From the NCBI RefSeq assembly GCF_001042695.1, contig NZ_AP012334.1, positions 620,001 to 684,000 of the forward strand: a stretch of 64,000 nucleotides of DNA, given 5' to 3'. The notes below the pieces were generated by a model. It made no database searches and was not told the origin of the DNA. It was given only the letters and a program-made list of their open reading frames with translations. Source of the DNA: Scardovia inopinata JCM 12537. GTDB lineage: Bacteria; Actinomycetota; Actinomycetes; Actinomycetales; Bifidobacteriaceae. A program made the translations under genes and the position numbers. Shown in pieces: positions 1-11,947 of this stretch. The first letter of the stretch is position 1. Every line of letters starts with the position of its first letter.

Positions 1-1
1 G

Positions 2-85
2 ATCTCTTCCGCCCGCATGGCCTCCGCAGAGGAATATTCCATGAAAGCTAGGAGAATCCAGGTATTGCGCTCTCTCAATGCGTAA
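2..85 (+). other. possible 3' end of an upstream gene
   Basis: The plus frame starting at base 2 is open to a TAA at 83-85 and encodes about 27 residues rich in Arg, Ala and Ser. It could be the tail of a gene that begins before the window. The other strand is also partly open here, so the strand is not settled. No family is recognisable. Bases 86-160 hold only the leader of the next gene. Confidence 0.2.
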
Positions 86-151
86 CTTTTAAACTACGGG
101 TGAAGAAATCACGCAAGGTAGGTATTGAATTTTCAGTCCCCTTTGGAATAG

Positions 152-2608
<2,457 letters not shown>

Positions 2609-2736
2609 AAATCCATAAATGTAAATAATGCATAAATGGATAGCTATTAACTATAAAAGAAGGCGACAGGTGTAAGCTCTGCCTGGCTGCTTTTCGGAAC
2701 AAGGGGAAACTTTTCGAATGAGATTGAGGTATATAC

Positions 2737-4119
2737 ATGTCTGATAAGGAAATGGAATTCCGCCAGACCATTAAGGACGATATTTTCCGGCGCCTGTCTA
2801 CTGTTATAGACCCTGAACTGGGCCGAAGCATAACCGATCTGAATATGGTTGTAGGCATTGAGGTAAATCCATGTGAAGGCAAACCAACCTTTAGTCAGCT
2901 TAATAGCCAGCTTAATAAAGATCCCCAGCCGCGCTCGGATCCAGAATCTCAATATCAGACTCAACGACCGTACTACTTGGTTACTGTCCACATTGAGCTG
3001 ACCGTTCCCGGCTGCCCTTTGAGCGATACCATTATAGCCGGTATAAAAAATGCTGTTCATACCTATACCGCCGCCCATCTGACTGTAAGCACCCAGGTCG
3101 ATACCATGAGCAAAGAAAAGCTCAACGATCTGGTGACGGAACTAAAGGAAGCCCGGCAGGAGAATCCTTTCCATAAAAAGGGCGTGAAGACCCGAATTTT
3201 TGCAGTAGCTTCAGGCAAAGGGGGAGTAGGGAAATCAGCTGTCTCAGCTAATCTTGCCGCCACTTTTGCAGCTATGGGTTACAGCACCGCTGTTATTGAC
3301 GCGGACATTTATGGTTTTTCTTTGCCCAGACTTTTCGGTATATCCGGCAGTCCCACCAATCTCAATGGGATGCTGATGCCAATGGAAGCCTGGGGGGTCA
3401 AACTGATATCAATAGGCATGTTCGCCGGGTCTGAACGGGCAATACTCTGGCGGGGCCCCCGTTTGCAGCGATCCCTGGAGCAGTTCCTGTCTGATGTCTG
3501 GTGGGGTCAGCCGGACGTACTGGTAATCGATCTGCCGCCTGGAACAGGGGACATGACTATTACTGTGGTTCAAGCCTTGCCCAATGCTGAGATGATTGTA
3601 GTTACTACGCCTCAGCCTTCAGCCTCAGATATTGCCGTTCGGGCCGGGCTTGTCAGTCTCCAGCTCCCCCTCCGCCTGGCTGGAGTGATTGAGAATATGT
3701 CCTGGTATGACTACCAGGGTCAGAGACTGGAGATCTTTGGGCAGGGAGGTGGCCAGAGAGTTAGCCGCCAGCTGACCCATGATCTGGGCTATCGCGTGCC
3801 TTTGCTGGCTCAACTGCCGCTTGACCCGCAAATAAGGGAAAAGGGGGAGAGCGGACGTCCTGCTGTTCTCACTGAGAAGGGGAGCCTTGACAACTCTCCT
3901 CTGGCCGAATCTTTTACGAGCATTGTGAATCAGCTGATGAAGAGGGCTCAATCTGAGGAGGTTGAGCAGGGGGACAGGCAGCAACGATCAGGCAAGGGCA
4001 TTTCTCAGGTTGATGGCCAAACTAATGATAATGCTAAAGCTAAAGCTAATGCTAAAGCTAAAGCACGCTCTTTTCCGTCACAAGTCGAGAAGACAACCGC
4101 ATCTCACCGGGGAGCATAA
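2737..4119 (+). CDS. mrp: Mrp/NBP35-family Fe-S carrier P-loop ATPase with N-terminal MIP18 (DUF59) domain
   Basis: Likely a cytosolic iron-sulfur cluster carrier or assembly ATPase. Residues about 5-125 form a MIP18/DUF59 domain (VIDPELGRSITDLNMV, later VPGCPLSDTI). Residues about 150-420 form the Mrp ATPase with the deviant Walker A GKGGVGKSAVS, then DADIYGFSLPR and DLPPGTGD. The CxxC pair that bridges a cluster in many bacterial Mrp/ApbC proteins is replaced by ENMSWYDYQGQ, as is common in Actinobacteria. The C-terminal tail holds a duplicated 18-bp unit giving an Asn-Ala-Lys-Ala-Lys-Ala repeat. A GAGGT ribosome site lies 6-7 bases before the ATG. The stop is 2 bases before the next gene, so the two are probably co-transcribed. 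Confidence 0.93.
   Translation: MSDKEMEFRQTIKDDIFRRLSTVIDPELGRSITDLNMVVGIEVNPCEGKPTFSQLNSQLNKDPQPRSDPESQYQTQRPYYLVTVHIELTVPGCPLSDTIIAGIKNAVHTYTAAHLTVSTQVDTMSKEKLNDLVTELKEARQENPFHKKGVKTRIFAVASGKGGVGKSAVSANLAATFAAMGYSTAVIDADIYGFSLPRLFGISGSPTNLNGMLMPMEAWGVKLISIGMFAGSERAILWRGPRLQRSLEQFLSDVWWGQPDVLVIDLPPGTGDMTITVVQALPNAEMIVVTTPQPSASDIAVRAGLVSLQLPLRLAGVIENMSWYDYQGQRLEIFGQGGGQRVSRQLTHDLGYRVPLLAQLPLDPQIREKGESGRPAVLTEKGSLDNSPLAESFTSIVNQLMKRAQSEEVEQGDRQQRSGKGISQVDGQTNDNAKAKANAKAKARSFPSQVEKTTASHRGA
4030..4065 (+). repeat. 18-bp tandem repeat, two copies, inside mrp
   Basis: Two adjacent 18-bp units, AATGCTAAAGCTAAAGCT and the same with a final A, lie at 4030-4047 and 4048-4065. They are built from GCTAAA hexamers and encode Asn-Ala-Lys-Ala-Lys-Ala twice in the disordered C-terminal tail of the Mrp protein. 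The unit is in frame, so slippage would change tail length without breaking the gene. Confidence 0.9.
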
Positions 4120-4121
4120 AA

Positions 4122-7028
4122 ATGAATACTTTCAATAAATCCGGACGTCAGGTGGCCTTCCCCTGGCAGCGGCTGATTTTGCTCTTATTCGTAGGCTTTG
4201 CAGCCCTAGCTGGTTTGGCCGGAGCCTTCGCGCGGTCAAACATTCCCTTCATAGCTACCCGTTTCCCTTTGGCTGATGCTCACGGGGCCTTGATGACTTT
4301 TGGTTTTCTGGGGACTGCTGTGTGCCTGGAAAGGGGAGTTGCTTTCAGAGCAGGGTCGCCCCGCAAACCGCGATGGGGTTTTCTCGCTCCTGTCCTTGGA
4401 GCCTTAGGCACGGTGGCCATGATCCTCCTCATGGCCAGGATTATTCCGGTAACTTCTGTCTGGCAGGCCATACCAGGAAGTCTGTGGGCTTTAAGCATGC
4501 TTATGCTCGGCTCAGTTTATGTAATGATTTGGCGGCGCCAACACTCGGTTTCCGTTCTTATTCAACTTCTAGGTTCTGTTGCCGGCATGTGTGGCATGAG
4601 TTTGTGGGCTCGTGGATTGGATGCAGCTGCCCTGGCTCCCTGGTGGATGGTTTTCTTGGTCCTGACGATTGTGGGAGAACGACTGGAATTGGCTCATGTA
4701 TCATTTGTGGGTCTTTATGTGGAGCCAACCTTGATTGGTTCCAGTGTCATGACAATTCTGGCTTTGCCGGTTCAGCTTATGGTTCCGGCTGTTGGTTTTC
4801 CTCTCCTGGGAATTGGTATGGCCGTCCTGCTGATAACCATGCTGATGAATGATACAGCAATCAAAACCTGGAAATATAAGGGTGTAACTGGTTTCATGGG
4901 AATTTGCATGCTTTTGGGCTATGTCTGGGCTTTGCTTGCAAGCCTCGTGTGGATTGTCGGTATATACCGTTTGGGTGGCTATTGGTCTGATTTCAGCATT
5001 CACGCCTTTGCTCTGGGCTTTGCTGTATCCATGGTGATTGCCCATGTCTGTGTTATCGTTCCTTCCATTCTGCGCCGTCAGATGCCATATAGCCCTGTAT
5101 TGTGGCTGCCTTTAATCCTTATGCATCTGGGACTTCTTCTGCGTTTGCTGGGAACGATTCAGGCTCTGACTCTCCTGTGGCAGGTTGGTGACGGATTCAC
5201 CATTGGTGCCCTTTTCTTGCTACTAGCTTGCGTTCTAGGAATGAATCTGGCAGTTACTCACAGGCGGAAAATCCGCGCTCGCCAAAAGCGTGCTCGTCAA
5301 GAGAGAGATGTTGATCAACATTGGCAGAAAAAAGACAGTAAGCAGGAGCAGGAAGACAGCAGCCAGACTCAGGAGGAGGCTTTGCTTCTTCGGGAAAAAA
5401 TTGAACGTGCCGCTGCTAGAAAGGCTCAAAATAAGCCTTTGACCCGCGATAGGGCCAGACAGCGGATAACTATGACTCGGTCAGATATCCTTGCTTATGC
5501 TGATTCTCATAAGACTTTCTTCTCTGTCACCAGCAAGTTGGTCTGGGCAGTGATTGTGGTTCTGTTTGTGTGCACTGCTTTCGTAGCGATCAAACCCGCT
5601 GTTGTTGCTCAGCAGACCGCCCTGATAAGCAATACCTCAGGCCTGGGTACTTCTTCCTCTTCTTCCCCCGCTTCCTCTTCCTTTTCCTCCTCTAATTCCT
5701 CTTCCTCAACGGTCAGGCCGACAGGGAAAACTACAAAGGTTGCTCTTTCCGTAGGAGCGGATGGAATGTCATTCAGTCCTTCGATCATTACAGTTCCTGC
5801 AGGAAATAAGTTAATCATTGTCTTCTCCAATACTGCTGAGCAAAGTCACGATCTGGTGCTGGAAACTGGTGCTACTAGTGGAAAAGTTTCTCCGGGGTCA
5901 CGGGCACGAATTTTGGTCGGAGTAGTCACTCATAATCTGACTGGCTGGTGTTCCCTAACTGGACACAGGCAGATGGGAATGACGTTGACGATTAAAGCTA
6001 TTGCTCCATCTGGTCAGGAAATTTCTGGGTCCTCAGACTCGACGCCATCTTCATCCTCATCTTCTTCATCCTCATCTTCCCACGCCGCGATATCTCATCA
6101 GGATGTATCCACACCTTCTTATGCAGACCTTCAGAAACAGGCAAAAAAGAGTGCAGTATACAATCCTAAAATGCCGGGCTACACCCCAGGAATTTCCCCA
6201 TCTTCCACGTCGTCTACATCCTCCACAGGAACTGTGCGAGCACTGACTATGACGGTCACTGAGCAGAAAGTAACCATTGCAGACGGTGTCACTCAAAAAA
6301 TGATGCAGTACAACGCATCAAACCCAGGACCCATACTTCGTGGAAAAGAAGGAGATACTTTCCGCATTACTCTGATCAACAAAGGGTCCATGACGCATTC
6401 CATTGATTTCCATGCTGGGGATGATGCCGCCCCCAATAAGGCGATGAAGTCTATCGAACCAGGTCACAAGCTGACCTATGTTTTCCACGCGTCTCATGCC
6501 GGGATTTGGCTTTATCATTGCTCAACTATGCCAATGAGCAACCATATAGCCAACGGAATGTACGGAGCAGTAATCATTGAGCCCAAGGCTGGTTTCCCCA
6601 GTGTCAGCAAAGAATATGTGCTTATTGCGTCAGAGGCATACTTGGGCCCCAATGGGGGTATGGCGGACCCGGCAAAAATTATCGCCATGCAACCAGATAT
6701 CACCATGTTTAACGGTCGTGCTTTTCAGTACGATGCCCACCCTCTTACTGCTCAGGTTGGTGAGAAAGTTCGCATATGGGTCATGAACGCGGGCCCCAAC
6801 CTTCCCCTCTCCTTCCATATTGTGGGAACTCAATTCACCACTGTCTGGACCGAGGGAAACTACAGATTTAAAGACAATTCCAGGGCCGGAGCTCAAGTCC
6901 TGCCACTTTTGGCTGCTCAGGGAGGGTTCGTGGAAATGACTTTCAAGACTCCGGGCAGATACCCGATTGTCAACCACTCTTTGAGTCTGGCGGAAAAAGG
7001 CCAGCATGGCTATATATGGGTGAAATGA
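4122..7028 (+). CDS. membrane-anchored multicopper protein, copper nitrite reductase (NirK)-like, three cupredoxin domains
   Basis: This 968-residue protein combines four parts. Residues about 1-390 form a polytopic membrane region with LADAHGALMTFGF, which resembles heme-copper oxidase or NnrS-type helices. A charged Gln/Glu/Arg linker follows, then one more membrane helix near 471-495. Next is a single cupredoxin domain (about 540-628) with His, Cys, His and Met spaced as a type 1 copper site (HDL, WCSLTGHRQMGM). Ser-rich linkers (near 505-530, 640-655 and 690-700) lead to a two-domain NirK-like unit (about 703-968). That unit has HSIDFHAG, HAGIWLYHCSTMP with a following His and Met, and FHIVGTQF, matching the type 1 and type 2 copper ligands of NirK. 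Copper nitrite reduction to NO is the likely role; a laccase-like oxidase is the alternative. A GGGGAG site precedes the ATG, and the gene follows mrp by 2 bases. Confidence 0.85.
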   Translation: MNTFNKSGRQVAFPWQRLILLLFVGFAALAGLAGAFARSNIPFIATRFPLADAHGALMTFGFLGTAVCLERGVAFRAGSPRKPRWGFLAPVLGALGTVAMILLMARIIPVTSVWQAIPGSLWALSMLMLGSVYVMIWRRQHSVSVLIQLLGSVAGMCGMSLWARGLDAAALAPWWMVFLVLTIVGERLELAHVSFVGLYVEPTLIGSSVMTILALPVQLMVPAVGFPLLGIGMAVLLITMLMNDTAIKTWKYKGVTGFMGICMLLGYVWALLASLVWIVGIYRLGGYWSDFSIHAFALGFAVSMVIAHVCVIVPSILRRQMPYSPVLWLPLILMHLGLLLRLLGTIQALTLLWQVGDGFTIGALFLLLACVLGMNLAVTHRRKIRARQKRARQERDVDQHWQKKDSKQEQEDSSQTQEEALLLREKIERAAARKAQNKPLTRDRARQRITMTRSDILAYADSHKTFFSVTSKLVWAVIVVLFVCTAFVAIKPAVVAQQTALISNTSGLGTSSSSSPASSSFSSSNSSSSTVRPTGKTTKVALSVGADGMSFSPSIITVPAGNKLIIVFSNTAEQSHDLVLETGATSGKVSPGSRARILVGVVTHNLTGWCSLTGHRQMGMTLTIKAIAPSGQEISGSSDSTPSSSSSSSSSSSHAAISHQDVSTPSYADLQKQAKKSAVYNPKMPGYTPGISPSSTSSTSSTGTVRALTMTVTEQKVTIADGVTQKMMQYNASNPGPILRGKEGDTFRITLINKGSMTHSIDFHAGDDAAPNKAMKSIEPGHKLTYVFHASHAGIWLYHCSTMPMSNHIANGMYGAVIIEPKAGFPSVSKEYVLIASEAYLGPNGGMADPAKIIAMQPDITMFNGRAFQYDAHPLTAQVGEKVRIWVMNAGPNLPLSFHIVGTQFTTVWTEGNYRFKDNSRAGAQVLPLLAAQGGFVEMTFKTPGRYPIVNHSLSLAEKGQHGYIWVK

Positions 7029-7030
7029 CC

Positions 7031-7066
7031 GGCTGATAGCAGCCGAAACCAGGAAAGGTTTATTTT
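7031..7066 (+). terminator. probable terminator of the copper protein gene
   Basis: Two short hairpins follow the stop codon: GGCTG (7031-7035) with CAGCC (7040-7044), then AAACC (7046-7050) with GGTTT (7057-7061), followed by ATTTTG. The stems are short and the T run is weak, so this is a tentative call. Confidence 0.45.
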
Positions 7067-7144
7067 GAGTATTTATTCAAAAATAGACGCTTTTCTCATA
7101 ATTTTTTGCATATTTTGTCTCCTATCTGCCCCTCTTTGAAGCTC

Positions 7145-7260
7145 AAACGGTTTATTCTGAAATCACCCCTCACCCAACTGCACAGGAGAAAAAAGAAACA
7201 ATAGGGAATGAGCCGTTTTAGAAAATTTAACCTGCAGTTGGGTGAAGGGTAGGTGAGTAC
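7145..7260. repeat. nested inverted repeats in the gap between the copper protein gene and glnA
   Basis: The gap 7029-7457 holds no convincing gene. Inside it TCACCCAACTGCA (7170-7182) is repeated as the exact inverse complement TGCAGTTGGGTGA (7233-7245), 50 bases away. AAACGG (7145-7150) and CCGTTTT (7213-7219) are also complementary but cannot form in the same simple nested structure. Past 7260 the sequence becomes AT-rich and then, from about 7340 to 7388, almost all purine on the plus strand. No known riboswitch or RNA family was recognised. It may be an untranslated region or a decayed element. Confidence 0.6.
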
Positions 7261-7382
7261 AAAGGCAGATTGGAGTGTGTAAAGCGTGTATAAAAGTTTA
7301 TATACTGACCCTGCCTACTCTGGTCTGCATTGCGATTTTGGGGTGAAGGGAAGAAGAGAGAAGGAGAGGAAAGAAAAGAGAA

Positions 7383-7425
7383 GAAAAAGCAGGTGGGTGC
7401 TCTCTTCAAGAGAGCACCCACCTGC
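7383..7425 (-). terminator. strong intrinsic terminator of glnA
   Basis: A perfect 39-base palindrome (7387-7425) has 19-base arms either side of a single central C; AGCAGGTGGGTGCTCTC pairs with its inverse, leaving a five-base loop. Read on the minus strand the hairpin is followed by TTTTT (complement of 7383-7387) and a pyrimidine-rich tract. It lies 32 bases beyond the glnA stop codon. Confidence 0.92.
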
Positions 7426-7457
7426 TGAAACGGTCTACTTTATGTAGACTGAATGAT

Positions 7458-8894
7458 TTAAATATGGAAGTAGAGCTCGTACTCCAAGGGAGTAGGTGCC
7501 AGGCGTTGCATATCAATCTCACCACGCTTGAGATCAATCCAAGTTTGGATTAAATCATCGGTGAATACATCGCCTTCACTCAGGAAGTCATGATCTTCCT
7601 CCAAGGCGTTCAAAGCTTCATCCAAAGAAGCAGGAACCTGCTTAACCAGGGCATGTTCCTCAGGAGGCAGTTCATACAGATCCTTATCAATCGGAGCGGG
7701 AGGCTCAATATGGTTGATAATACCGTCCATGCCTGCCATCAGTTGGGCGGAGAAGGCCAGGAAGGGATTGCAGGATGGATCAGGAGCTCGGAATTCAATC
7801 CGCTTGGCTGCCGGAGAAGTGCCTGCCAGAGGAATACGGATAGCAGCTGACCGGTTACGGGCAGAGTAAACCAGGTTGACCGGAGCTTCGTATCCAGGAA
7901 CCAGCCGCTTATAAGAGTTCAATGACGGGTTGGTAAAGGCAAGTACGGAAGAAGAATGCTTAATCAGGCCACCAATATACCAGCGGGCAATATCTGACAA
8001 GCCACCGTATCCGCTTTCACTGTAGAAAAGGGGCTGGCCATTTTTCCAGAGGGACTGGTGGCAGTGCATCCCGGTGCCGTTGTCTCCAGCTACAGGTTTA
8101 GGCATGAAAGTGGCAGCCTTGCCAGCCTGGAAAGCGGTCTCATGAACAACATACTTGTACTTCATCAAATCATCGCCGGCATGAGTCAGGGTGTTGTAGC
8201 GGTAGTTAATCTCCTGCTGCCCAGCAGCTCCCACCTCGTGATGGGAGCGCTCCAAAATTAAGCCCACCTTCTGCAGGTTGGCAACCATGTCATCGCGCAA
8301 ATCCTGACTGTGGTCAATAGGAGGTACAGGGAAATAGCCCTTCTTAACCCTATTCTTGAATCCAACGTTAGGACTGCCATCTTCCTCGTACTCTTCACCG
8401 GAATTCCAAGGAGCTTCAACGGAATCAACTTCGTAGAAGGAACGTCGCATTGAATTCTCATAACGGACTTTGTCGAAAATAAAGAACTCTGCCTCTGGAG
8501 CAAAATCTGCAGTATCGGCAATGCCAGTGGAATTAAGATAAGCCTCAGCTTTAAGGGCTACCTGACGGGGATCCCGGGAATAAGGTTCATCGGTGATGGG
8601 ATCGACAATAGAAAAAGCCACATTTAAGGTTTTATGTTTGCGGAAAGGATCAATATAGGACGTTGCCACATCTGGAATCAGCTTCATATCAGATTGGTTG
8701 ATGGCCTGAAAACCTTGAACGCTGGAACCATCAAAGGGCATGCCGTCTGTGAAGGCGTCCTTTAAAAACTCGCTGGAGGGAACTGTAAAATGCTGCTGGA
8801 CGCCAATGAGGTCAGTGAAGCGCACAGAAACGTACTCAACTTCTTCTGCCTTGATAAGGGCTTCCACATCTTCTTTTGTGTTTATGTCGGCCAT
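7458..8894 (-). CDS. glnA: type I glutamine synthetase
   Basis: Makes glutamine from glutamate, ammonia and ATP; the central ammonium assimilation enzyme. The 478-residue product carries DGSSVQGF near residue 57, EAEFFIFD near 130, [12 protein letters not shown] near 265, and NRSAAIRIP with [16 protein letters not shown] in the C-terminal half. The ATG at 8894 is chosen over one 27 bases upstream because it has an AAGGAG site 6-7 bases before it and gives the standard MADI start. A Tyr adenylylation loop of the usual type is not obvious: the region reads [16 protein letters not shown] and lacks the NPTVNSYKR-to-KRP pattern in full, though [13 protein letters not shown] is present. Transcribed alone, with a strong terminator behind it. 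Confidence 0.97.
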   Translation of the reverse strand: MADINTKEDVEALIKAEEVEYVSVRFTDLIGVQQHFTVPSSEFLKDAFTDGMPFDGSSVQGFQAINQSDMKLIPDVATSYIDPFRKHKTLNVAFSIVDPITDEPYSRDPRQVALKAEAYLNSTGIADTADFAPEAEFFIFDKVRYENSMRRSFYEVDSVEAPWNSGEEYEEDGSPNVGFKNRVKKGYFPVPPIDHSQDLRDDMVANLQKVGLILERSHHEVGAAGQQEINYRYNTLTHAGDDLMKYKYVVHETAFQAGKAATFMPKPVAGDNGTGMHCHQSLWKNGQPLFYSESGYGGLSDIARWYIGGLIKHSSSVLAFTNPSLNSYKRLVPGYEAPVNLVYSARNRSAAIRIPLAGTSPAAKRIEFRAPDPSCNPFLAFSAQLMAGMDGIINHIEPPAPIDKDLYELPPEEHALVKQVPASLDEALNALEEDHDFLSEGDVFTDDLIQTWIDLKRGEIDMQRLAPTPLEYELYFHI

Positions 8895-9105
8895 GTGACC
8901 GCTCCTTTCGCAGGGCATCACCTCAGTGATGCTGTATGTGCCTACGTTTCTCCAGTCTAGCTGACGGGGGACAACAAAGAAAAGGAAAATCGTCTCACAC
9001 GGATTGAATAGTGAGATTGCAAGCTATATCAGGCGTAACGGCTGTCTCGGCATATGAGCGTATGCATATCCTCCCAGAGAATGTGTAACTAAAGCCTGCA
9101 CCTGC

Positions 9106-9933
9106 TTACCTGCCTCTCATGGCTCTACGGCTGACTTTCTTCATCCGCATGGGATCAATCCCTTTGGGAATAGGCAGACCTGATGTGCCCTGGAGAGTGC
9201 GTAGACGATCATTAACGTGATCCAACTCATCCATAGTGAACTTAATCTTATGGCGTTTGCGCAGTTCTTTGCGCAGCTTGCTCAGGGGAACCTGACCCTT
9301 GCCGTTACCCACGCAGATTCGGTAGATAGGAATATCTGAGCCTTGAGTGACCCTGCGCACTTTTCGCGCTTCCTTATCCATGGCCCGATCCATAGCATCT
9401 TTGGGACCTTCAGCGACTAGGAATACGCCGTACAGAGAAGTTCCGCGCCAAATGGCGTTCTTGGTTCTGGGGTCTATCCAGACGGGCTCCTTGGTAAACT
9501 GAACTACTTTACCGGTCAGCTTTCCGCTCGACAGACTGTCAAGCACTGCTCCCGTTGCTCCTGGCTGGCCTTCCAAACGCCTATATCCTGCTGTTTCGCT
9601 TCGATTGGTCAGAATGATAGTCATCACTAGGAACCCCAGCAGCAAAGCAGTAATAACGTTAAGAATCCAGCCCAGCCAGCCGTTACGGAGCACGAAGCCC
9701 AGGGCAATTACCAGAAGGGCAGGAATAAGGAATCCGCTCAGCATCCACCAGGTGATAGAAGGGTCTTCCTTTTTAGTAAAGGTGTAGATCATCTTTATCT
9801 GCTGGAAGAGGTTGCGCTTCTTGTCTTTTGTCTTTTTTCCTTGTCCAGTCTGCCTGGATGCTTGCCTGGACGTGGATCTTCCAGTAGATTGAGATGTATT
9901 CTTGCGTGCGTTGCGGGGTTTCAAGTCTGCCAT
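9106..9933 (-). CDS. DUF4191 membrane protein
   Basis: A 275-residue member of the actinobacterial DUF4191 family. A Lys/Arg/Ser/Thr-rich N-terminus (about 40 residues) leads to two adjacent membrane helices (WWMLSGFLIPALLVIALGF near 65 and WILNVITALLLGFLVMTIIL near 90). A cytosolic domain follows with LEGQPGATGAVLDSL and WRGTSLYGVFLVAEGP, then a basic C-terminus. An AGAGG site precedes the ATG. In Actinobacteria this family is commonly found beside glnA and lipoate/lpd genes, as here. Its biochemical role is not known. Confidence 0.85.
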   Translation of the reverse strand: MADLKPRNARKNTSQSTGRSTSRQASRQTGQGKKTKDKKRNLFQQIKMIYTFTKKEDPSITWWMLSGFLIPALLVIALGFVLRNGWLGWILNVITALLLGFLVMTIILTNRSETAGYRRLEGQPGATGAVLDSLSSGKLTGKVVQFTKEPVWIDPRTKNAIWRGTSLYGVFLVAEGPKDAMDRAMDKEARKVRRVTQGSDIPIYRICVGNGKGQVPLSKLRKELRKRHKIKFTMDELDHVNDRLRTLQGTSGLPIPKGIDPMRMKKVSRRAMRGR

Positions 9934-10072
9934 TCTTACCTCTGCATGATACGTAACTTGTTTGGGGACAATAAAATATAACCTTTACCAGTGTACTTGA
10001 ATCGGGCTACTTCCGGCTGATTTTGGCTCCATGGTAGTGACCTGGAATAGGCCAATAAATCCGGAATTTGAG

Positions 10073-11680
10073 CTATCGAACATGAAGGGGGCGCCCATCC
10101 GCCTTCAGGAGTGCTTCTCCCAGAGCTTCGCTCAGGGTAGGGTGAGGATGGATAAGGCTTGCCGCTTGAGACAGGGGAATTCTGTTGCCGATGATTTGTT
10201 CTGCCTCTGCAATCAGTTCACTGGCACGGGGGCCGGCGATATGCGCGCCTATGAGAATTGTAGTCTGCTCTGGATCGCTGACCCGCCGAGCCGTGACCAG
10301 GGTGATGCTTCCGGAAGATTGTTCCATGAGGACACGGGAATTAGACAGGAGAGGAAGGATAGTTTCCTCAATATCGCAGAAAAGGGGACTGGCAGGAGAC
10401 AATTCGTTAGCAGCTTTCACTGCCTGATCTGCTGTATACCCTACGCTGGCGGCTTCAATTGTTGAATACACAACTTGGGGCACCGTGAATTCATCAAGAG
10501 CCTGAGGCAGTGCAGGATACAGACCCTTTCGGCAGGCAATTGCCTCGGCAGCAATAATTCCCTGAGAAAAAGCCCTATGCGCTAATTGGTGGCCTCTGCG
10601 GATATCGCCCACTGCCCATAGGTTCGAAACAGTTGTTTGCCCGTAGGAATCGGTGCTGATAAAACCATCCTTGTCCCTATCAAGACCAATTTTCTTGAGC
10701 CAGGGTGCTTCGGTTGCAGGTCTGCGGCCAATGGCGACCAGGACTTTCTCCGCTTCAAGAGTTTCTTCTTCCTCTTTTCCAGCTTTCTTATAAAAAACTA
10801 GAGCTCCTGCCGAGCTTTGCCGGGAAGACCCGTCTTGACTGTGGTTGGGCTGGATAGTACTCACCGTGGTGTGGGTAAGAAAACGAATCCCAACTCTTTT
10901 CAGTCCCCTCATAACTGCTGATGACATATGGCTGTCCCCATGAGACAGGGGACGGTCCTTGCGGACAAAAACGGTGACCTGACTTCCCAGAGAATTCCAG
11001 AAGCTGGCAAATTCCAGGGCGACAGCTCCGGATCCAATAATAGCAACGGATGAGGGGATTTCTTGCAGTGACAGGGCTCGGTTGGAATCCATGACAGTTT
11101 CTGAGAAGGGAACTGAGGGGAAGGGGATAGGAGCTGCACCGAGAGCTAGGACAATCTGATCGGCACTGATATGATCGGTATGATCCGGGGAAGGAGATGA
11201 TGACGAGTCGTTTGCGCCCAAGCTGATTTCATGATTGGTGGTGAGACTGGCGTAACGATGAAAAGCAGTGATTCCTCTGGTTGTGACCAGAGAAGTCAAT
11301 CCTTTCACCATGGTTTCCACAGTTTTCATTTTCTGGCGGTGGAGTTGAGCAGTATCTATCTGGACTGCATCCTGATTTACAGAAATCCCCCAATATTTGG
11401 CATGTTTAATCTCATCCCAAGCATGGGCAGCAGTCAGCAACGCTTTGGTTGGTATGCATCCGCGGTTCAGGCACGTTCCTCCCAGGGATGAATCTTTATC
11501 AATCAGGGCAACGGACAGGCCTAATTCGGCTGCCCTCAGGGCAGTAGCATAACCGCCGGGACCGGCCCCAATAACAGCTAAATCAAAGTCATACCTTCCC
11601 TGCTGATTCGTGTTCTTTTTCAGACCGTCCCCGGTATTGTGAGAGTCCGCTGCTTTTTGACTGGTATCATCCGAGACCAT
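10073..11680 (-). CDS. lpdA: dihydrolipoyl dehydrogenase (E3), FAD/NAD-dependent
   Basis: Reoxidises dihydrolipoyl groups with FAD and NAD+. The 535-residue product has the FAD Rossmann motif GAGPGGYATALRAAELG, the redox-active disulfide GGTCLNRGCIPTKALL, a second NAD-binding GSGAVALEFASFW, and ATNLWAVGD-type FAD contact (VSNLWAVGDIR). The C-terminal interface has HPHPTLSEALGEA with the His-Pro active-site pair. The ATG at 11680 has AGGAG 5 bases upstream; a longer start at 11806 would add a Gln/Lys-rich, unrelated extension. Bifidobacteria lack classical pyruvate dehydrogenase, so the partner complex is uncertain; no lipoyl protein is encoded nearby. Confidence 0.93.
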   Translation of the reverse strand: MVSDDTSQKAADSHNTGDGLKKNTNQQGRYDFDLAVIGAGPGGYATALRAAELGLSVALIDKDSSLGGTCLNRGCIPTKALLTAAHAWDEIKHAKYWGISVNQDAVQIDTAQLHRQKMKTVETMVKGLTSLVTTRGITAFHRYASLTTNHEISLGANDSSSSPSPDHTDHISADQIVLALGAAPIPFPSVPFSETVMDSNRALSLQEIPSSVAIIGSGAVALEFASFWNSLGSQVTVFVRKDRPLSHGDSHMSSAVMRGLKRVGIRFLTHTTVSTIQPNHSQDGSSRQSSAGALVFYKKAGKEEEETLEAEKVLVAIGRRPATEAPWLKKIGLDRDKDGFISTDSYGQTTVSNLWAVGDIRRGHQLAHRAFSQGIIAAEAIACRKGLYPALPQALDEFTVPQVVYSTIEAASVGYTADQAVKAANELSPASPLFCDIEETILPLLSNSRVLMEQSSGSITLVTARRVSDPEQTTILIGAHIAGPRASELIAEAEQIIGNRIPLSQAASLIHPHPTLSEALGEALLKADGRPLHVR

Positions 11681-11947
11681 AGTTTCTCCTGACTGTTTGC
11701 TTGCTGCTGATCTGTTTGTTTGTTGGTGTTTCGTTTGTTTGCTGATTTTTCGCCTATATCCTGATAACCTCCTCAAGTCTGCACGGTTCTGAAAAATTCC
11801 CTTCACGGTCAGCGAAGAACTGATTGCAGCTGGAAGGTAGGTAGGGCAGGAGAGATTTTCCTGATTCTGAAAAGGGTCGTGGAATCGATGCCCGGGCCCT
11901 ATAGTGGTCTGTTGGTTGAGCTATTGGTCTATTGATCCACTGATCCG

